Source: Turnera subulata
Lineage: Eukaryota; Streptophyta; Magnoliopsida; Malpighiales; Passifloraceae
Length of the DNA stretch: 64,000 nucleotides
Direction: 5' to 3'
Assembly (NCBI GenBank): GCA_028386065.3
Contig: JAKUCV010004869.1
Location: 4,769-68,768, forward strand
Shown one piece after another: positions 57,868 through 64,000 of this stretch. The notes below the pieces were generated by a model, which searched no databases, was not told the origin of the DNA, and saw nothing but the letters and a program-made list of their open reading frames with translations. Both the position numbers and the translations under genes were made by a program. Numbering within the stretch: position 1 is the stretch's first letter; each line of letters opens with the position of its first letter.

Positions 57868-60514
57868 TATAACAGCCCGGGTAATTTTTACGTTTTTACC
57901 GGTACCGTAAAAATTTATTTTACAGTTATTTACCATTAAAATTATTCTTGGGTAATTAATTTATGGTAATTCGTGCATTGGATTCCGAAACCGAGCCTTG
58001 TCCCACGCTCGGGATTTTCTTGCGGATTTTTCGGACCAAGTTGGAATTTTTCGGGTCCAGGAATCTTCAGAAAAGTCTAGATTAATCCCGAATTATCTGG
58101 CCAGAAATAAAGTCAAGGGGGTACATTAGTTATTTTCTGGTCCGGACAGAACCCGCCTCACATGCTGCACAGTGTGGAGGCTGCAGCCGCCATTCACTGT
58201 GAGGCATGTGAATAGCCAGTACATGCCCGTGACTTTCTCCTGCCTACAACACAACCGCCATATCTCCTTGCTTAACTGCAAAACTCACGAACCACCTCAC
58301 TTCCCTTCCTGCAAACCAAAGTCTGCAAAACATCAACTACACACCAAACCAGAAAAAAAAATAACCAAAAACACCTACCTACCAGCAAAACTACATAGTT
58401 TTGGCAGCAACCCCCATCTTCCTCTTCCTTTCTTCTTCTTTTGCCGGCCACACACCCGACCACCGCCACCCCCTCTTTCCCTCCTCTCCTTTTTCCTCAC
58501 CTTTCCCTCGCTGCCGTCGTCCCGCTTGCACACTGCCACCGTCACGACGACCAGACGAGTCGAGCCGGACTCGTCCTGCTGCCGTGCACGCCGCCCGATT
58601 GTCGCCTCCTGCTGCACCACCGCCTACAGCCACCAGCAGACGAGTGCCTCCCTCGTCCGATCTCCCCCTCATGCCACCTTTCCATCTCGCCTTCGTCGTC
58701 GCCTCGCGTCGCCCATGCCGTCGTCAGCCTCGCCTCGTTCACGTCGCCGCCGGGCTCACCAAGGTGAGCAAACCCTTGGGATGAAGACGACCCGACAACC
58801 CGAGTCTAACACACCGCCGGGTCGAGGCGCTGGGTCGGGTTGACCCGGATGTCCACCTGGGCTAGTTGTGATGGTGGGCTTGGGTACTTGGGCTTGGTCA
58901 GTAGGGTTGGGCTATGGTTGCTGGGTTTGGATGTGGGTTGCATAGTATGGCCCAGTCCGATTTAATTAAAAAAAGATAGAGAAGAGGAATTAAATCTGGA
59001 AAAAGGGAAAATAATAAAATCTGGAAAGGAAAATAATTTTGGGAAAATAAATATAATCCTAGAATTAATTAAAATATATGTTTTGGAGAAATATATGATA
59101 TTATAGAAAAATAATTATTTTGAGAAATAAATGTGGAAAGGGTATTATCAAAGAAGTATTGTACCGGAATAATATCCGGGTATAAGAATAAGTATAGTAT
59201 TATTTTTGGACACTAGAAATAAATGGTGAATGATGATGATAATGGAAAGTTAACCCGGGGATGTAACCGAGACGAGATAGTATTTATTTTTCGGTATACA
59301 GTAGTAGCATGACATTTGCATATCACTTATGTGTGCATATTATTTGTTTGATATAGGAGTTGATAACGAGCAGATACCTGAGGAACCGGACTTGGAGTCT
59401 GTGGGGCATTTCCAAACTTGAAAGTCGGCTAAGGTGAGGATGGATAACCCTTGATATGTGCCCGTAATGCTGTGTGTGTATTTTTGTTGTTTGATTGAAC
59501 TGCTGGAATGATTATTGACTGTTACCTGACTGCTGTGGAATTATTGATGCTGTTGTTGGATTGTGTTAGACTTGTGTATATTGTGTTGAAAATAATGCTG
59601 AGCTGTTAATTTTGAATAATTTGTGTCATGAGATTGAGATAAGAGATTGAGTCTGTGGATTAATCTGAGATAATAGAAATTGGATAATTGATGAAAGAGT
59701 AATGGATTTGGACTGGAATTTGAGATGATGATTTAATTGTCACGTGGAAAGTAGTGGTACGACTAGATGGTTAGAGGCTAGTTCTGTGGTGTCATGGCCG
59801 GTTTGGTTGGTTGATAACGGGATGTTGATCCCGGATTTGTTGATATTGGGATGTTGATCCCGGATTGGTTGTTGTTGGGGATGTTGATCCCGGATTGTGT
59901 TTGGCCTGGCATCCGGAATTAGTTAATAACCAGGTACGACCCTAGCTTGTCTAGTGACGGGGCTCGGAAGTTAAAATTGGTAATATTAATAATAAGCATA
60001 CTTTTGGTCTTGGCTTAGTTGTTTTATGGTAGATTTGTGATTGTCTGTGCTTATTTTGAAAGTATTACGGATGATTATATATCTCTGTTTATCCTTCGTC
60101 GGTGAGCACTTCGGTCTCACCCCTCGCCTGCGGGGTTTCATCCCATAGGTTTAGTTGCTTCGTAGTTCAGGTACGATGTTCGATGGCTGCTGCTTTCTTC
60201 TCCACCTGACTCCGGATCCATACCTCCGCTGCATGTGCATATAAGACTTCTGCTGCTATGTCATATATGTTGTTGTGTTGCTACTTTCCTATATTGCTTA
60301 TGATGTTGATACACTGGATTGCGCTGCTTTGTTGAGCTTTGAGTGTGGATTGAATAATGGTCCCCGAGTGTAGGTGACAGAAGTTGCTTTGTACTTTTGT
60401 TGTATCTGGATTTACCGTGTAGAATTTTAACTGCGATGTACTGTCTGTTCTATCAATAAGAATAGTTTCGGCACGTGTTTACTGTGTATGGTAAATACGG
60501 GTCAGGGCACTTCA
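57868..60514 (-). mobile_element. Inverted related LTR D inside the end of LTR B, TSD CTGTT
   Basis: Read on the minus strand it starts TGAAGTGCCCTGACCCG and ends GGGCTGTTATA (final TG/CA pair damaged by one base). It is bracketed by CTGTT (57863-57867 and 60515-60519), which is part of the terminal GGGCTGTTACA of B. The two meeting ends form a visible palindrome at the junction (CCCGGGCTGTT TATAACAGCCCGGG). The interior is a diverged relative: hairpins (about 59815-59900) and the aaggtgaggatgg segment are shared, but the GC-rich middle differs and no pyrimidine tract is present on its sense strand. The GC-rich frames (58172-58843) are not recognised as a gene. Confidence 0.8.
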
Positions 60515-60527
60515 CTGTTACTGAAAC

Positions 60528-61201
60528 AAAAAAGTATTAATACTATACTAACATTAGTAGGTATTGCAAGCCAAAACAAAACAAAGAATGAATAAGAGAG
60601 AATAAATAGTAAAGAAACTGTATCACACATAAATACTTAAAATACACAATAGTATTGGATAGAAAGTATAGAAAAACAATATTGGATAGAAAGCATAGAA
60701 AAAAAAATGCTTAATTTAGGAAAACAAAAAAAAGTGTTAATACTATACTAACATTCAAACCTACCACAAGCCAAAACAAATAAGGAATAAAAGAGAATAA
60801 ATGGTAAAGAAAAAAATATCAAGCTGTTGCCGTTATGCTAAAAAAAAAGGGAAAAAGAACAACTATAACAGTAAACAAATCCTTGCTTTTCTTTTTTATG
60901 GATACATTAAATTACAAAAATGGAAATTAAAAAGATTAGTATCAAGATCTCTAGGAAAAAAAAACTAAAAGACAATATCATATCTTAGTTGAATGATTTT
61001 TCACGATATGGTTTTTTTCCGTTTCCTTCATTCAAATTTTATCTTTATTCATATACAAATATTATTTTTTCCCCAATAACTTCATTAAAAGAATATATCA
61101 GAGTCAACGAAATTCTTTGCTTTTATTAACTGGACCAGACTATTAAGATAACTCTACCATGTGTTACCCTCGCAAATCAGTAGGACAAAAAATAGATTCT
61201 T
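60528..61201. other. AT-rich flank with partial direct duplication
   Basis: The phrase attaatactatactaacatt, with the following ccaaaaca and agagaataaat, occurs twice (about 60537-60620 and 60737-60815). The phrase ggatagaaag, seen twice near 60656-60690, also resembles the left flank of LTR B (about 43618). No gene. Confidence 0.5.
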
Positions 61202-64000
61202 TGTAACGCCCCGGATTTTTTATAATTTGATTTACGGAATTTCCGGAATTTTTATTCCAATATTACCTTGATAGATTTTGGAGTTTGTGGGTATGGGAAA
61301 TAATTATTCTTCTTTGGAAATGTCAATTTCCAGTTAGAATTTCTCATGCTTCGGGTTTCATTGATATCGGAATGTGTTTCGGGGTGAAACACGGGTCTTG
61401 TTGGGTCTTCGATCGAAACTACGCCGTTTTGAAGGAATAAAAAAAAAAAAACTTAAGGGAAGGTCAACCTAGGCGCGTTGACCGAACCAACCAAACGACG
61501 TGTAGTCGCTTGGCCGGCTGGTGCCCTAGGCGCCTTCCTCTTCTTTTTTTTTTTTTTCTTCTTTCTTCTCTTCTTCTTTTTTTTCTTTTTCTTTTCTCCT
61601 CCATTTTTTTTTTCTTCTGCCTGTTTCTTCTCCACTAGCCGCCGCCACCCTCAACGGCATTGTCACCCACTGCCACCCCCTCAATCACCCCATTAACCCC
61701 ACGCCTGCCTTCTTCCCCTCTTCCATTGATAACTCCTCTCTTCTTCTTTTTCGTTTGGGCATCAAAACCATTTTCCCCCCTGTTTCTTTTTTCTCCCTCG
61801 CCGACACCCACACCACCTCGTCCTCTCTCCTTCCTCACACAAAGACCGTCACCGCCACCTCCTTATTTCCTCTTTTCATTGAGCCACCGCCGTCGCAGGT
61901 CGAACGGCAAGGATCCGAGGTCGACCTGACCTGTGACCAAACCAAGAGGACCCGAGAGCGAGTTCGGGTGTACGCCGTCACCACCGTCCGCGACCGAGAG
62001 GAGGAGGCCTGTGCGAGGTGCAGCCGCCACCGCGCCGTCGTTGTACTGGTAAGTCTCGCCGTCCATTTGCTCTCCTCCCTCCACTCGTCTCTCTAGGTTG
62101 TTAGCGATTCATTGATGGATATGTGTGCGTTGATGGTGGCCGGAAATTGTTGGGTGGTGGGCTCGGTAAATGCGTGGAGGGGAAATTGTTGAGGTCGGAT
62201 TTTTAACACGGGATGACGAGGGGTTTGGAGGCGGTTGGTTGCTGAGGGTTCTGATTTCTTTTGGTGGCAGGGGGCGTTCAATTTCGGCAGGGGGCTACGA
62301 GTCGGGTTCTGTGCAATACTTTCTCTCCCGATAAGAATCCGGCACCTTAGTCCTTTTTGTTAGTTGACGTTTATGGGCTGTTGTTGTTGAATTGGTAGAT
62401 TCTTGGGTCCTGGCAGAGTTGTGGATTTGTTTCTGGCAGTCCGGCGAAATTCTGGCGAGGTGACCGGAATCCGGCGAGCGCGCACTGTTCCGGCGAGGAC
62501 TCGGGAACTTTTCGACGAAGGCTCGGGTTCTGCCCAGCGGACCATATTCCTCGTTTTTACGAGTGTTAGACGGTAATTAGCTATGTTTGTTTCGGTCATG
62601 TCATGTATTTAAATTTTGGGAATTATTTACTGAAATACAATTATATTTATACATTTAGTGAATTATGGATTACCGAGAGTGGAGAGTTAGAGTGTGTGGC
62701 CGGGGAGAACTTACCGACACGAATAGATCATAGGCCGATCAACTCTTGGGCTCGGAAACGACTTTAGGACGGTTTTTAGGAAAAACCGAGCCCAAGCCCA
62801 ATAATCTCAATTTGAAGCTTAAAATGTTTTAATGGACTTAAAGTTACGGACTTAAGATGTAATTACGGATAATTAAATTCACGGATTTTAAGAACGGGCT
62901 CGAAGCCCAATTTCATAATTGGAAAAAAATTGGACTTAAGGAAGTGGGCCCACGGCCCGGAATTTGTGATTAAGGATTAGTGGGCTTTAGGCCCGAGAAT
63001 TGTTTATGGACCTAGATCACCGAACCTTAGATCCCTAATCGTTGGAGTTATGGATGTGAAATTAACCTTTTGGACTTAGACCCGGAAATCTTATAATCGG
63101 AAAGTTAGGGTCGGGAGTTACTCGATTAGAGCATACTTTAGCTTACATGCACGTTTTTACTTTTTAAGCTGGTTTAGTGATTATATTATGTACCGGTATT
63201 CAGGCAAGGAAGATACCTCGAGAGCTGTAGACCCGGATCGGGAAGAAGTCATAACTTACATTTTGAGGTGACATTACAAGTCTTTTTATATATGTTTCGT
63301 GAATGCGTGTTGGTGTGGTTTGTTTGTTACTTGCCTTGTTTGAGACACATACCATTCACACTTCCCTGAAAGACATAATGTACTTCAACAGAAATATAAA
63401 GTGTAATTAAGAATAAAATACTAAATTCTACTGTGGCGTCGGTTGGTAGCCCCGAGGGAGGGTTGGGTACCCTCGGGTCACATTATGCTGTTTAGCATGC
63501 CCAGGGGATGTAGGTGCACCCCTGGAAGACTTGCACCGGTTAGGTGTGTCTGAGTGCACCCTCAGGTAGCTAGCGGCCACTCGAGGTTTTTCAGTGGTTT
63601 TTGGCCTCAGAATCTACCCCTTCTGAGGTTCGACATTTGGGTTTCACACCCTGATCTGATCAGATGCGCTACCGAGACTTGACTCACAGTAGAGGGCCCA
63701 TAATGATAAAAATTATAATTATAATAATTAAAATATCACATCAAGTCTAAATACTAAGAACAATAATACCATAAGATGTTTATGTGTTGGTGTGTGATTC
63801 TGATTTGCTTGTATGCTGTACTTGTGCTCGTGAGCTACTCACCCTACGAGCATGTCTTCACTTTCATGTATATTTAGAATTTTATTGTTCACTGAGTAGG
63901 CGACTCACATAATCGCCACCGTTGTTTTTCAGACTTTAGTTAGCGTGCAGTCTCACTTATACCTACGACTCGGGCTCAGACACAGACACTTCAGCAGGTA
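61202..64000 (+). mobile_element. LTR-type repeat starting TGTAACGCCCCGG, runs off window
   Basis: The start follows TTCTT (possible left target duplication) and resembles the minus-strand start of 1-1031. It contains a C/T tract (about 61535-61620), a GC-rich coding-like block (61640-62095) without known domains, and an aggtgacattacaag region near 63260 comparable in position to the aaggtgagg segment of the other LTRs. The palindromic GGGTTGGGTACCC occurs near 63460. The right end is outside, so LTR and internal parts cannot be assigned. Confidence 0.45.

Larger units (their letters stand above)
43664..60522 (+). mobile_element. Solo LTR B, split by three nested insertions, TSD GAAAC
   Basis: B starts TGAAATGCCCTGACCCG at 43664 and is outlined by GAAAC at 43659-43663 and 60523-60527. 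Its own pieces are 43664-45135, 48017-48893, 57080-57867 and 60520-60522. The intervening segments are LTR C, a full copia element and inverted LTR D. Joining the pieces in that order follows the same sequence order as LTR A (hairpin array, AT-rich part, GC-rich part, pyrimidine tract, TATA box, terminal GGGCTGTTAC), with the last A changed to T. The sum is about 3.1 kb. Confidence 0.82.

Noticed and set aside
58172..58843. 223-codon Pro/Arg-rich frame
   Set aside because: Lies in GC-rich part of LTR D; several overlapping frames on both strands, no domain, no splice context.

Overview
This is a repeat-dominated stretch of a flowering-plant nuclear genome, almost certainly a eudicot. The evidence is spliced plant genes with GT-AG introns, a PAM68-family chloroplast protein, plant-type CNNM/DUF21-CBS proteins, and copia, LINE, SINE, hAT-MITE and probable Helitron remnants. 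The species cannot be read from the sequence. Two runs of N (30805-31747, 50162-50901) are assembly gaps, both inside retroelements.

Only three ordinary genes are supported, all on the minus strand: an intronless PAM68-family gene (6099-6665) and two tandem 12-exon DUF21-CBS genes (14165-17260 and 19702-23177). The tandem genes share every splice phase. The upstream copy has lost a residue expected to contact Mg2+ and has a short C-terminus. I assembled both by hand from splice sites; they close in frame at 556 and 468 residues.

Layout: 1-1031 is the end of an LTR-type repeat. 1379-4221 is a complete solo LTR (TSD TATTT) next to a Helitron-like 3' end. 5017-5327 is a SINE. 7231-13716 is a non-autonomous copia element on the minus strand (TSD TAAGT) carrying a plastid-derived fragment. 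25747-26198 is a hAT MITE with a perfect 8-bp TSD. 26446-34205 is a decayed LINE split by an LTR-type insertion (TSD AAAGC). 34298-35533 is a short poly(A)-ended element. 35766-41953 is a second copy of the same copia family (TSD TATCC). 43664-60522 is one solo LTR broken by three later insertions: another solo LTR (TSD ACATA), a recent 8.2-kb copia element, and an inverted related LTR (TSD CTGTT). From 61202 another LTR-type repeat runs off the window.

The most unusual signal is structural. Three unrelated retroelement families here carry arrays of short palindromes or hairpins: a constant YDGAA loop with many different self-complementary stems in the copia pair; GGGAT-loop-ATCCC hairpins with co-varying stems in the solo-LTR family; and 19 exact ACATCGATG palindromes in the leader of the young copia element. 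The copia pair also carries, where gag is expected, an antisense ORF whose C-terminal half looks like a LINE endonuclease. A GC-rich, peptide-like module is shared between that copia family and the solo-LTR families.
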